Origin: Gammaproteobacteria bacterium
GTDB taxonomy: Bacteria; Pseudomonadota; Gammaproteobacteria; Xanthomonadales; Marinicellaceae
Length of the DNA: 13,863 nt
Reading direction: 5' to 3'
Assembly (NCBI GenBank): GCA_030426065.1
Contig: JAUHZH010000012.1
Location: 1 to 13,863, forward strand
Of the stretch, positions 7,701 to 13,294 are shown in pieces. The notes beneath the pieces are model-generated. The model worked only from the letters and a program-made list of their open reading frames with translations. It did no database searches and had not been told where the DNA came from. Position numbers and translations under genes: made by a program. The first letter of the stretch is position 1, and every line of letters starts with the position of its first letter.

Positions 7701-7989
7701 CCAAAGTCACATTCAAGTGGCCGTACTCATTGTGGGATTCAAAACTGATGGATTGGGCACCGCCTGATTTCAACAGCAGCTTTTGTTCATTGGGCACGGC
7801 AAAGACTGCCTTGTTGATCGGTAGTTTTAGCGTTTGACCGTCACTTTTGAGCGCATTCATGTCCCAACGATGGTAGTGGCTTTCGGGCAAGCCGGGATAG
7901 GCGTTCGGTTGGGCTTTTGCAACCATAGCAATGCAGGCCAATAACAAAGTCAGTGTGATTGTTTTCATTTTTTTAGATTTTTGCGTCAT
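4759..7989 (-). CDS. Secreted zinc metalloprotease (reprolysin-like) with TSP3 repeats, propeller and duplicated C-terminal domain
   Basis: A multidomain exported protease of about 1076 residues. Domains in order: signal peptide (1-26, AKA cleavage site); propeptide (27 to about 150); metzincin catalytic domain (about 155-400) with zinc site HEIGHNLGAAH (His305, Glu306, His309, His315) and probable Met-turn NTVMGSFG (Met341); aspartate-rich thrombospondin type 3 repeats (about 412-540) that should bind calcium; a probable beta-propeller (about 546-825, motifs such as NRVLRFD and GDILVSDAQRQQILKYD); and two related C-terminal domains (about 843-935 and 958-1076) sharing a YDExGxPxW core. It should act outside the cell on proteins. 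An in-frame ATG at 8136 lies inside glyQ and upstream of the likely promoter, so it was rejected. The ATG at 7989 has AGAG 4 bases before it; one at 7968 is also possible. Length and domain number are large for this class. Confidence 0.88.
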   Translation of the reverse strand: MTQKSKKMKTITLTLLLACIAMVAKAQPNAYPGLPESHYHRWDMNALKSDGQTLKLPINKAVFAVPNEQKLLLKSGGAQSISFESHNEYGHLNVTLGHNSAFGEWHHQGKTYRITTEASGTWLVELPLDHLQADACGTDHASPSKSTQNVNNKQAAHTIDVLVIHDQALADRYPGEALQTRIDHYFHVANQTMVNSGLDIDVRLVGTEQVPYNHNNANIVMLDNIQTTLAGTSVIQGLQDVPQMRLNSGADLVIAIRPHDIETRGNCGVAYYPAADQGFDSSFGVNLVSDGMSSWSLCSDQVFIHEIGHNLGAAHQYGQGGGTYQTQGSAFVKLYQYNTVMGSFGTARNNRSKRLPMFSNPNLACGGAPCGVAAGNEPSNNVAVINNAIGIVANYQAMTSNAPFPTGYVRSERDADGDGVIDWDDHFPFDRSEQVDSDGDGTGNNKDAFPNDPNENNDNDSDGLGDNADEDDDNDLVTDLNDAFPFDASEFRDSDFDGAGDNSDAFPNDPTEQVDFDQDGLGDHQDDDDDNDQVIDVDTGVANTLNMDLLVLNAGDNRVLRFDAHTGRSLGIEILPDDGVLTFQSDLSYDWTTQRLYYTSSSGVKHKDMMKRNGSTTLIPAYPEPPFSPTQTALNTGFPTSLMAFENQVLVSRIDRGTLSIYDKTNPNQVFQSQELGVALPELEESFIDIEWLNDNFYLLGLQGRLYTGTTQSGFVQINQVGDPALREALDMVLTPAGDILVSDAQRQQILKYDSQGKYQSIFADFRLLDLGKPSGMTVVNGIHVLVASQNGQAIHQFNTSDGAYLGPLVEGLGLNQPHKIIAIPSLIDRYHHDENKVIRPNAGQWFAQSSAGRGFDIQVFGNRLNVIWYTYDEAGLPTWYISAGDLVGFEFQSHFDRTQQIDMDTVSLEQVGDLDITFINERQAEVSWRIGQNTGTEIIEWHPFSHEPASKDRTGLWGRPDGPGWGVSLATIGEVSVAIAFIYDESGNPRWVISEPTSGLETLAFNQLFVTSDTLCPSCNVSSDFEVSHAGTMTMTFTGEGDWDTDINWPAPVNGSWQTSDVTLFRFSSEPTRPR
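6378..6753 (-). repeat. DNA coding for tandem thrombospondin type 3 calcium-binding repeats
   Basis: Within the metalloprotease gene this stretch encodes repeated DxDxDGxxD calcium-loop motifs with linkers of the form DAFPNDPxE or DAFPFDxSE. Examples are DSDGDGTGNNKDAFPNDP and DSDFDGAGDNSDAFPNDP. Runs of gtc/atc words on the plus strand reflect the many Asp codons. Such repeats form a rigid, calcium-dependent stalk in secreted marine proteins and may recombine or vary in copy number. Confidence 0.85.
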
Positions 7990-8020
7990 TTTGCTCTGTG
8001 ATTCGTCGTTATCTCCATTG

Positions 8021-8029
8021 ATTTTAGCA
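8021..8029 (-). promoter_or_regulatory. Extended -10 promoter for the metalloprotease gene
   Basis: The minus strand reads TGCTAAAAT (8029-8021), an extended -10 element one base from TATAAT. The -35 position (8049-8044, GTGTAT) is weak, as is common when the -10 is extended. Transcription would begin near 8014, about 25 bases above the ATG at 7989. This argues against any start further upstream. Confidence 0.45.
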
Positions 8030-8080
8030 AAACAGTCGATTGAATACACGGCAATGGTTTCTCTGTTTCTTTGGCTTCTG

Positions 8081-8086
8081 TATAAT
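8081..8086 (+). promoter_or_regulatory. -10 box of the glyQ-glyS promoter
   Basis: A perfect TATAAT lies 27 bases before the glyQ start codon. With a 17-base spacer the -35 position (8058-8063) reads TTTCTC, a poor match, so the promoter may rely on the strong -10 or on activation. The leader would be only about 20 bases, leaving no room for a riboswitch or T-box. Confidence 0.5.
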
Positions 8087-8113
8087 TCCATTCTTTTTAT
8101 TTCGTTGCTGACT

Positions 8114-9052
8114 ATGGACAACGCCAAATCGCTCACTTTTCAAGAGCTGATATTAAAACTACAACAATTTTGGGCTGACAATGGCTGTGTCATCATTCAG
8201 CCTTTGGATCTCGAAGTGGGTGCAGGTACTTTTCATCCAGCCACTTTTTTGCGCTCGATAGGCCCTGAGCCTTGGAACAGCGCTTATGTGCAACCTTGTC
8301 GCCGACCCACCGACGGTCGTTATGGTGAAAACCCCAATCGACTTCAGCATTATTATCAATTCCAAGTGGTGTTGAAACCTTCACCAGACAACATCCAACA
8401 ACTGTACCTGGACTCATTGGCTGCGATTGGCATCGATACCTTGGAGCATGATGTCCGCTTCATTGAAGACAATTGGGAATCACCGACTTTGGGTGCTTGG
8501 GGCCTGGGTTGGGAAGTGTGGTTGAATGGCATGGAGGTGACTCAATTCACATACTTCCAACAAGTCGGCGGTTTGGAGTGTAAACCCGTGATGGGTGAGA
8601 TCACTTATGGCTTGGAGCGACTGGCCATGTACCTGCAAAACAAAGACAGCATCTTTGATTTGGTTTGGGCTGAAACACCCAATGGCACCGTCACTTACGG
8701 CGATGTCTACCACCAAAATGAAGTCGAGCAATCGGCGTATAACTTTGAACATGCCAAGGTGCCAGAACTGTTCCATGCCTTTGACGAAGCAGAGCAGGCT
8801 TGTTTGTCTTTGATCGAAAAAGCCTTGCCGTTACCGGCGTATGAAAAGGCCCTGAAAGCTTCGCATTTGTTCAACTTGCTGGATGCGCGCAAAGCCATCA
8901 GTGTCACCGAACGCCAACAGTTCATTCTCAAAGTGCGCAACATGTCCAAATCAGTGGCAGAAATGTATTACCAATCACGAGAAGCCTTGGGCTTCCCTGG
9001 CTGTAAAAACAGCAAGGAGGAGACCAAAAAAGGAGAGAAAGATCATGGCTGA
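8114..9052 (+). CDS. glyQ: Glycyl-tRNA synthetase alpha subunit
   Basis: The 312-residue catalytic alpha subunit of the bacterial alpha2beta2 glycyl-tRNA synthetase, which activates glycine with ATP and charges tRNA-Gly in the cytoplasm. The class II features are plain: the RRPTDGRYGENPNRLQHYYQ region (63-82, motif 2), the block EDNWESPTLGAWGLGWEVWL, and motif 3 GLERLAMY (166-173). E. coli GlyQ is about 303 residues and starts at the matching position (TFQ.LILxLQxxW), which supports the ATG at 8114. The longer in-frame reading from 7931 would add a hydrophobic extension across the promoter and is not credible. No strong Shine-Dalgarno sequence is visible. The extra length is a Lys/Glu-rich tail (NSKEETKKGEKDHG) that carries the glyS ribosome-binding sites. 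The last 8 bases overlap glyS. Confidence 0.97.
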   Translation: MDNAKSLTFQELILKLQQFWADNGCVIIQPLDLEVGAGTFHPATFLRSIGPEPWNSAYVQPCRRPTDGRYGENPNRLQHYYQFQVVLKPSPDNIQQLYLDSLAAIGIDTLEHDVRFIEDNWESPTLGAWGLGWEVWLNGMEVTQFTYFQQVGGLECKPVMGEITYGLERLAMYLQNKDSIFDLVWAETPNGTVTYGDVYHQNEVEQSAYNFEHAKVPELFHAFDEAEQACLSLIEKALPLPAYEKALKASHLFNLLDARKAISVTERQQFILKVRNMSKSVAEMYYQSREALGFPGCKNSKEETKKGEKDHG

Positions 9053-11108
9053 TATCTTATTTGAATTGGGTTGTGAAGAGTTGCCTCCTAAAGCATTGTA
9101 TGGTTTGTCAAAAGCTTTGTTCGATGGTGTATGTGCCCAGCTGAATGACAAAGGGTTTGCTTTTGCTGAAGATTCGCGCTGGTATGCCTCACCCAGGCGA
9201 TTGGCCTTTGTTTTGAGAGATGCCAGCGAACAATTGCCCGACCAAACCATTGAAAAGCGAGGCCCTTCGGTTCAAGCGGCTTATGACGATGAAGGCAACC
9301 CAAAGCCGGCTGCCATGGGTTTTGCACGTTCGGTGGGTGCCGAAGTGGCTGATTTGCAAACCATCAGTACAGACAAAGGTGACTATTTGTCGTACCAAAT
9401 GGTCGAGAAAGGCTTGGTGTTGAATGACTTGTTGCCTGAAATCATCACACAATCAATCAAACAATTGCCGATACCCAAACCGATGCGTTGGGGTGACAAT
9501 GAGTTTGCCTTCATCCGTCCTGTGCATTGGATGGTTTTGATGAATGGCAGCGACGTTGTGCCGATGTCGTTGTTTGGCCACTCAAGCAGCAACCAAACCT
9601 TGGGTCACCGTTTTCATCACAATGACTGGGTTAATGTGCCCAACGCTTTGGATTATTCGTCTGTGTTGCAGCAAGTCGGCATAATGGTTGATCATTTGGA
9701 ACGTGAATTATTGATCAGACAGCAAGTGGAAGCGACGGCCGCCTCGGTCGGTGGTCGTGCCCTGATCGGCAAGGACTTGTTGCAAGAAGTGGCCAGCATC
9801 ACGGAAAAGCCAGTGGCGGTGTTGGGTGATTTTGCTGCTGACTTTTTGGCGGTGCCTCGTGAAGCATTGATTTCTTCGATGGAGAAACACCAAAAGTATT
9901 TTGCTGTAGAAAATGAGCAGGGTGAGTTGATGCCTCATTTTGTTGCATTGGCCAACATCGATTCCTCGAACCCAGAAGCGGTCAAAAAAGGCTTTGAAAA
10001 AGTCATCACACCGCGATTGGCCGACGCCCGTTTCTTTTGGGACAAGGACCGAGCCAGGCCATTGTCTGACAACATCCCTTTGCTTGAAAAAATGGTCTTT
10101 GAGCAAACCTTGGGTACCATTGCTGACAAAACCGCACGGATTGCCAAATTGTTAGAATGGCTGTCGCCACAACTGGGATTTGATGCCAGCGATGCGACTC
10201 GAGCGGCGAGTCTGATGAAGTCAGACTTGATGAGTGACATGGTCGATGAATTCCCGGACTTACAAGGCCTGATGGGTGGCTACTACGCTGAGGCGCAAGG
10301 CGAAAACGAAGCAGTGGCCAAAGCCATCCGTGACCAATACCTGCCTAAATTCGTTGGTGATGCGATGCCAGAAACCACTTTGGGTCAAGCCGTATCCATG
10401 GCCGATAAAGTCGACACCTTGTGTGGTATTTTTGCTGTCGGCAAAAAACCTTCCGGCTCTAAAGATCCATTTGCTTTGCGCCGTGCGGCTTTGAGTGTGT
10501 TGGGCATTTTACAGACCAAAGCGCTGGAAATATCTGTGCCTGGCATGATTGCAGAGGCGTTCAAAAACCTGCCTGTGAAGGACTGTCAAGCGGCTCAAGA
10601 CGAAGTCAACGAGTTCGTGCAACAGCGTTTGAAACAACAGTATAAAGATGCAGGCATCGCCTACGATGTGGTTGAAGCCGTTTTGGCGACAGACAGTGAC
10701 AATCTGCCTGACATCGATGCGCGAATCGCTGCTTGTCAGGCGTTCAAACAAGCTCCAGAAGCGGCCAGCTTGATTGAATCGAACAAACGCATCAACAACA
10801 TATTGGCCAAGGCGGAATTAACCGATGACGTCGCCATCGATGTGGGTCTTTTTGCCGAGTCACAAGAACAGGCCTTGTTTGATGCCTTGTCACAAACCCA
10901 AGGTCAGGTGGCCAGTTTGTTTGATGACAAAGACTACGCTGACTGTCTGCAATTGATGGCCGAAATGGCCTTGCCTGTGGCTGACTTTTTCGAACACGTG
11001 ATGGTCAATGCCGACGATGCTGACGTCAAGCGCAACCGCCTGGCTTTACTCCAAGCCATGCAATCGCTGTTCAATCAAGTGGCTCAAATTTCATTGTTGG
11101 TGAAATAA
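9045..11108 (+). CDS. glyS: Glycyl-tRNA synthetase beta subunit
   Basis: The 687-residue beta subunit, which binds tRNA-Gly and is required with GlyQ for aminoacylation. E. coli GlyS is 689 residues. The N-terminus (ADILFELGCEELPPKAL) and the body (RWYASPRRLAFVL, DARFFWDKDRARPL, QTLGTIADKTARI, DPFALRRAALSVLGIL) are typical. The C-terminus (DVKRNRLALLQAMQSLFNQV) is the DALR-type anticodon-binding domain. The start at 9045 lies inside the end of glyQ (ATGGCTGA, 8-base overlap). It is served by AGGAGA at 9031-9036, with a second AAGGAGGAG at 9014-9022, so the subunits are probably made in a coupled way at equal levels. An in-frame reading from 8883 is only the glyQ region in another frame. A hairpin just after the stop closes the operon. 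Confidence 0.97.
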   Translation: MADILFELGCEELPPKALYGLSKALFDGVCAQLNDKGFAFAEDSRWYASPRRLAFVLRDASEQLPDQTIEKRGPSVQAAYDDEGNPKPAAMGFARSVGAEVADLQTISTDKGDYLSYQMVEKGLVLNDLLPEIITQSIKQLPIPKPMRWGDNEFAFIRPVHWMVLMNGSDVVPMSLFGHSSSNQTLGHRFHHNDWVNVPNALDYSSVLQQVGIMVDHLERELLIRQQVEATAASVGGRALIGKDLLQEVASITEKPVAVLGDFAADFLAVPREALISSMEKHQKYFAVENEQGELMPHFVALANIDSSNPEAVKKGFEKVITPRLADARFFWDKDRARPLSDNIPLLEKMVFEQTLGTIADKTARIAKLLEWLSPQLGFDASDATRAASLMKSDLMSDMVDEFPDLQGLMGGYYAEAQGENEAVAKAIRDQYLPKFVGDAMPETTLGQAVSMADKVDTLCGIFAVGKKPSGSKDPFALRRAALSVLGILQTKALEISVPGMIAEAFKNLPVKDCQAAQDEVNEFVQQRLKQQYKDAGIAYDVVEAVLATDSDNLPDIDARIAACQAFKQAPEAASLIESNKRINNILAKAELTDDVAIDVGLFAESQEQALFDALSQTQGQVASLFDDKDYADCLQLMAEMALPVADFFEHVMVNADDADVKRNRLALLQAMQSLFNQVAQISLLVK

Positions 11109-11117
11109 CCACCAAAA

Positions 11118-11148
11118 CCCTGCTCTCAAGCGATGCTTGGGAGCGGGG
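11118..11148 (+). terminator. Hairpin after glyS, probable terminator
   Basis: CCCTGCTCTCAAGC (11118-11131) pairs with GCTTGGGAGCGGGG (11135-11148) along all 14 positions if two G-U pairs are allowed, around a 3-base GAT loop. It starts 9 bases after the glyS stop. The bases that follow (TCATTC) lack a U-run, so it may be a weak terminator or a 3'-end stabiliser. Confidence 0.55.
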
Positions 11149-11190
11149 TCATTCAAAACCCTTCCTTCTCATTGCTTCACAAGGTAAGCT

Positions 11191-11214
11191 TTAGCCTGTT
11201 TTCAAAATGGCTAA
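11191..11214 (+). repeat. Inverted repeat in front of the esterase-like gene
   Basis: TTAGCC (11191-11196) and GGCTAA (11209-11214) flank TGTTTTCAAAAT, which itself contains the palindrome TTTTcAAAA. The right arm runs into the AAGGA ribosome-binding site (11213-11217) used by the ATG at 11222. It could affect translation initiation. The pairing is only six bases, so confidence is low. Confidence 0.3.
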
Positions 11215-11221
11215 GGAATGT

Positions 11222-12382
11222 ATGAAACATTTGATTGTGATCACCTTGTTGTGTTTGAGTTTCGTCGGTGTGGCGGTCGATGTCAAAGATTTGAATCCCA
11301 TCGAAACCGTAGAAATTAACGTCTCGGAATTCAAACAGCCCATTAAATACCATGTCACACTTCCAGGTGGTTATGATAAAAACACCGAAAAAAAATATTT
11401 TGTTCTTTTTGATTTGCACCCAAGGAGCCAAACTTTCATCGCAGGCATGCAAGATTGGTTGAGCCACAATGGTGAATGGCCTTGGCTTAAAACCATCATC
11501 ATCAATCCAGCGGACTACCACCCGGAATTTGCGGCATTGTTTGAAGCTTTGGTCAAAGACCCAGATGACCAACGGATTTTGGAAGTCATCCAGGATGGGA
11601 TATTGAAAGAAGTGGATGAAAAATACAGAACCAATGGTTACAGGATTTACAGTGGTTTTATGGGGAATGGTGCGCTGGGTTTATATATTCTGCTGAACAA
11701 GCCTGAGATGTTTAACGCCTACTTGATTGCCAGTCCTACATTGGCCAATGATTTTGGGCGCGTGGTTTCAGAGGCGCCCAAAAAAATAAACGTTAATCAC
11801 AAACGCCACAAGTTTTTATACATGACAATGGGTGATCATCCATATGAATCCGCTCACATGGATGCATTTAAAACAATGGAAAAGGCAATCACTGGGCATG
11901 CACCAAAGCAGTTAGAATGGTTGAGTGATCACAATGAGTCGCACCATTACATGTCTCGTCCAATCATCACTTTGTTGCAAGGGATTGAGGCTTTGTTTGA
12001 TGACATACATAATGATTTACCCTACGATTCAGACATATCAAAGCAAGGTGTGGATGCCATCGTCAAGCACTACAAAATGCTGTCAGATAAAAAATATGGC
12101 TTTCAAGTGTCAGCTGAAGGTTCTTTGAAGGCTTTGGCCGCTTCAATGCAAGAAAAAGCGCCTGAAAGGGCTGTCGAAATATACCTCAAAACAGTCAAAC
12201 TGTATCCTGACTCAGCTTATGCACATTCGGCTTTGGCAAAATCTTATGCGATACAAGGTCAATTTCAGAAAGCCATTGACTCTCAAACTGTGGCCGTAGA
12301 AAAGTCCAAGAAAATGATCGAATGGCACCAAAACAAACACCAGCAGTTATTAGATGAATACAAAAGCAAACTGACGCATTGA
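11222..12382 (+). CDS. Exported esterase-fold protein lacking the nucleophile serine, with a TPR-like C-terminus
   Basis: A 386-residue protein with a signal peptide (MKHLIVITLLCLSFVGVA). Residues about 25-262 look like the putative esterase alpha/beta-hydrolase family: strand KYFVLFDLHP, the elbow region YRIYSGFMGNGALGLY (140-155), then FNAYLIASPTL. Where relatives have G-x-S-x-G, this protein reads GFMGNG (145-150), which puts Met147 at the usual serine position. A His pair (241-242, NESHHYM) stands where the catalytic His is expected. Residues about 311-367 look like one or two TPR motifs (ERAVEIYLKTVKLYPDSAYAHSALAKSYAIQG). It may therefore be a catalytically inactive binding protein, or use another residue. 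I start it at 11222 because AAGGA lies 4 bases before that ATG; the in-frame ATG at 11207 has none. No clear promoter was found; it may be read partly from glyS. Confidence 0.82.
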   Translation: MKHLIVITLLCLSFVGVAVDVKDLNPIETVEINVSEFKQPIKYHVTLPGGYDKNTEKKYFVLFDLHPRSQTFIAGMQDWLSHNGEWPWLKTIIINPADYHPEFAALFEALVKDPDDQRILEVIQDGILKEVDEKYRTNGYRIYSGFMGNGALGLYILLNKPEMFNAYLIASPTLANDFGRVVSEAPKKINVNHKRHKFLYMTMGDHPYESAHMDAFKTMEKAITGHAPKQLEWLSDHNESHHYMSRPIITLLQGIEALFDDIHNDLPYDSDISKQGVDAIVKHYKMLSDKKYGFQVSAEGSLKALAASMQEKAPERAVEIYLKTVKLYPDSAYAHSALAKSYAIQGQFQKAIDSQTVAVEKSKKMIEWHQNKHQQLLDEYKSKLTH

Positions 12383-12429
12383 TCAGAAACCACCCTTTGT
12401 TTAATTACCCACATTCCTAAGCAGAGCGT

Positions 12430-12500
12430 GGAAACAAGGCTAAAAAGATTCGCTTTCACGAGTTGTGTGAGAGTGAATGACCTTTTAAGCCTTCGTTTTC
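12430..12500. repeat. 71-nt long imperfect hairpin between genes
   Basis: The arms fold almost end to end. GGAAAC (12430-12435) pairs with GTTTTC (12495-12500), AAGGCT (12436-12441) with AGCCTT (12488-12493), AAAAG (12443-12447) with CTTTT (12482-12486), and ATTCGCTTTCAC (12448-12459) with GTGAGAGTGAAT (12467-12478), around a 7-base loop. Only one A-A mismatch, a single bulged C (12494), a GAC bulge (12479-12481) and three G-U pairs interrupt it. GAGCG (12424-12428) and CGCTC (12516-12520) could extend it. It lies 47 bases after the esterase-like stop and is followed by T-rich sequence. It may be that gene's terminator, a small structured RNA or a dispersed palindromic repeat. Confidence 0.6.
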
Positions 12501-12530
12501 AGTTTCGATTTTAAGCGCTCAGAATTGTTC

Positions 12531-12536
12531 TATAAT
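12531..12536 (+). promoter_or_regulatory. -10 box for the small membrane zinc-ribbon gene
   Basis: A perfect TATAAT stands 28 bases before the ATG at 12565. The expected -35 area (12508-12513) reads ATTTTA and is not convincing. A start near 12543 leaves a leader of about 22 bases. It begins just after the long hairpin, which supports the hairpin being the end of the previous unit. Confidence 0.45.
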
Positions 12537-12564
12537 CAGTCTCAGTTATTGTTTTCTGAATTTT

Positions 12565-12909
12565 ATGCCTGCTGTTTTGTTTCAAGTTTCGTATGTGGTT
12601 TATCTTATCGTGCTGTTGGTGACATGGTTGGCTCAAAAGTTCACTGATAATCCAGCGCACATGCGTCTTGCCATTAAAACCCATATTTTGTCATGGGGCT
12701 TGTTGTTTATTACGGTTTTGTATCAAATCGGTCTAAATGGGTGGTTATTCTTCACCACTTCTTCCATTTTTGTAATCATATTGGTGGTTTTGATTCAGAA
12801 AGAAACTTACTGTTCTTTTTGTGGCAGACTGAGCAGGTTTGCGGGCTTTTTTACTTTGATGAATTATTGCCCTGAGTGCGATGGAAACAAGAAAAGCCAA
12901 AACAATTAG
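12565..12909 (+). CDS. Small three-span membrane protein with a C-terminal zinc-ribbon motif, unknown function
   Basis: A 114-residue protein I do not recognise. Three hydrophobic segments are visible (about 7-23, 40-56 and 60-78). A short tail follows with two CxxC pairs, Cys83/Cys86 (CSFC) and Cys102/Cys105 (CPEC), spaced like a zinc ribbon; with three spans and a hydrophilic N-terminal loop the tail side is uncertain. Zinc ribbons act mostly in the cytoplasm, which would put the N-terminus outside. No Shine-Dalgarno sequence precedes the ATG, but a TATAAT at 12531 fits a short leader. The next gene, 81 bases on, is also a small zinc-ribbon protein, so the pair may be linked in function, although the gap and a possible promoter between them leave this open. 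Confidence 0.72.
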   Translation: MPAVLFQVSYVVYLIVLLVTWLAQKFTDNPAHMRLAIKTHILSWGLLFITVLYQIGLNGWLFFTTSSIFVIILVVLIQKETYCSFCGRLSRFAGFFTLMNYCPECDGNKKSQNN

Positions 12910-12990
12910 GTGTTAACTGAAGACTTTTGACACTGTTGAGTCAACTTCAAAAATGGTATTTTGTTCTTTTAACAGCGTCAGGGAAAAAAC

Positions 12991-13200
12991 ATGAATCACC
13001 CCAATTGGTCATGTGTGAAGTGCCACAACACAGAATTCGAAACCGATCAATTCAGAGCCACTGGCGGCATGTTCGCCAAAATATTCGACGTACAAAACAA
13101 ACGGTTCACAACGGTCACTTGCACACAATGCGCATACACTGAAGTTTATCGGACAAAATCATCCAAACTGGGTGATGTCTTTGATTTCTTCAGTCGCTGA
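12991..13200 (+). CDS. DUF2082-type small zinc-ribbon protein
   Basis: A 69-residue protein matching the pattern of the DUF2082 / COG3478 family, described as predicted nucleic-acid-binding zinc-ribbon proteins. It has one CxxC near the N-terminus (Cys8, Cys11: CVKC), the family signature ATGGMFAKIFDVQNKRFTTV (23-42), a second CxxC (Cys44, Cys47: CTQC) followed by AYTEVY, and the ending GDVFDFFSR. Length is normal and both metal sites are intact. The ATG has AGGGA 6 bases before it (12980-12984). A longer overlapping frame from 12927 is in another frame and is not supported. Upstream, TGGTATTTT (12954-12962) could be an extended -10 with a weak -35. No function is established for the family that I know of; nucleic-acid binding is predicted only. 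Confidence 0.85.
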   Translation: MNHPNWSCVKCHNTEFETDQFRATGGMFAKIFDVQNKRFTTVTCTQCAYTEVYRTKSSKLGDVFDFFSR

Positions 13201-13230
13201 TAGCCATTCGTTAAAAATGTGGTTCTCCTT

Positions 13231-13251
13231 TTCTGCATTATCGATGCAGAA
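13231..13251. repeat. Perfect 8-base-arm palindrome after the zinc-ribbon gene
   Basis: TTCTGCAT (13231-13238) and ATGCAGAA (13244-13251) surround a 5-base TATCG loop, 30 bases after the zinc-ribbon stop. CTC (13225-13227) and GAG (13253-13255) may add a short outer stem. No U-run follows directly; the TTTT at 13262-13265 is 10 bases away. It could be a weak terminator or an operator for the cytochrome gene. Confidence 0.4.
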
Positions 13252-13259
13252 TGAGGTAA

Positions 13260-13294
13260 GCTTTTAATCAAATCAAATGATTGGAGATTAAAGC
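13260..13294 (+). promoter_or_regulatory. Hairpin covering the ribosome-binding region of the cytochrome gene
   Basis: GCTTTTAATC (13260-13269) pairs with GATTAAAGC (13286-13294), with one extra T on the left. Inside, AATC (13271-13274) pairs with GATT (13279-13282) around AAAT. The right arm ends exactly at the base before the ATG at 13295. The Shine-Dalgarno GGAGA (13283-13287) lies partly in the internal loop and partly in the stem. This layout could limit ribosome access and so tune translation; that role is inference. Confidence 0.4.

Noticed and set aside
7931..8113. N-terminal extension of glyQ, including a hydrophobic stretch from the ATG at 8054
   Set aside because: GlyQ homologues begin at the position of the ATG at 8114; the extension crosses the TATAAT box and antisense signal-peptide codons of the protease.
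8087..8113. T-box or other amino-acid-responsive leader before glyQS
   Set aside because: The leader is about 20 bases, far too short, and T-boxes are typical of Firmicutes.
7990..8136. N-terminal extension of the metalloprotease from an ATG at 8136
   Set aside because: It would overlap the start of glyQ, puts 56 hydrophilic residues before an obvious signal peptide, and lies upstream of the extended -10 at 8021-8029.
8883..9044. Upstream extension of glyS
   Set aside because: It is the out-of-frame glyQ coding region; the ATG at 9045 has AGGAGA and matches the family N-terminus.
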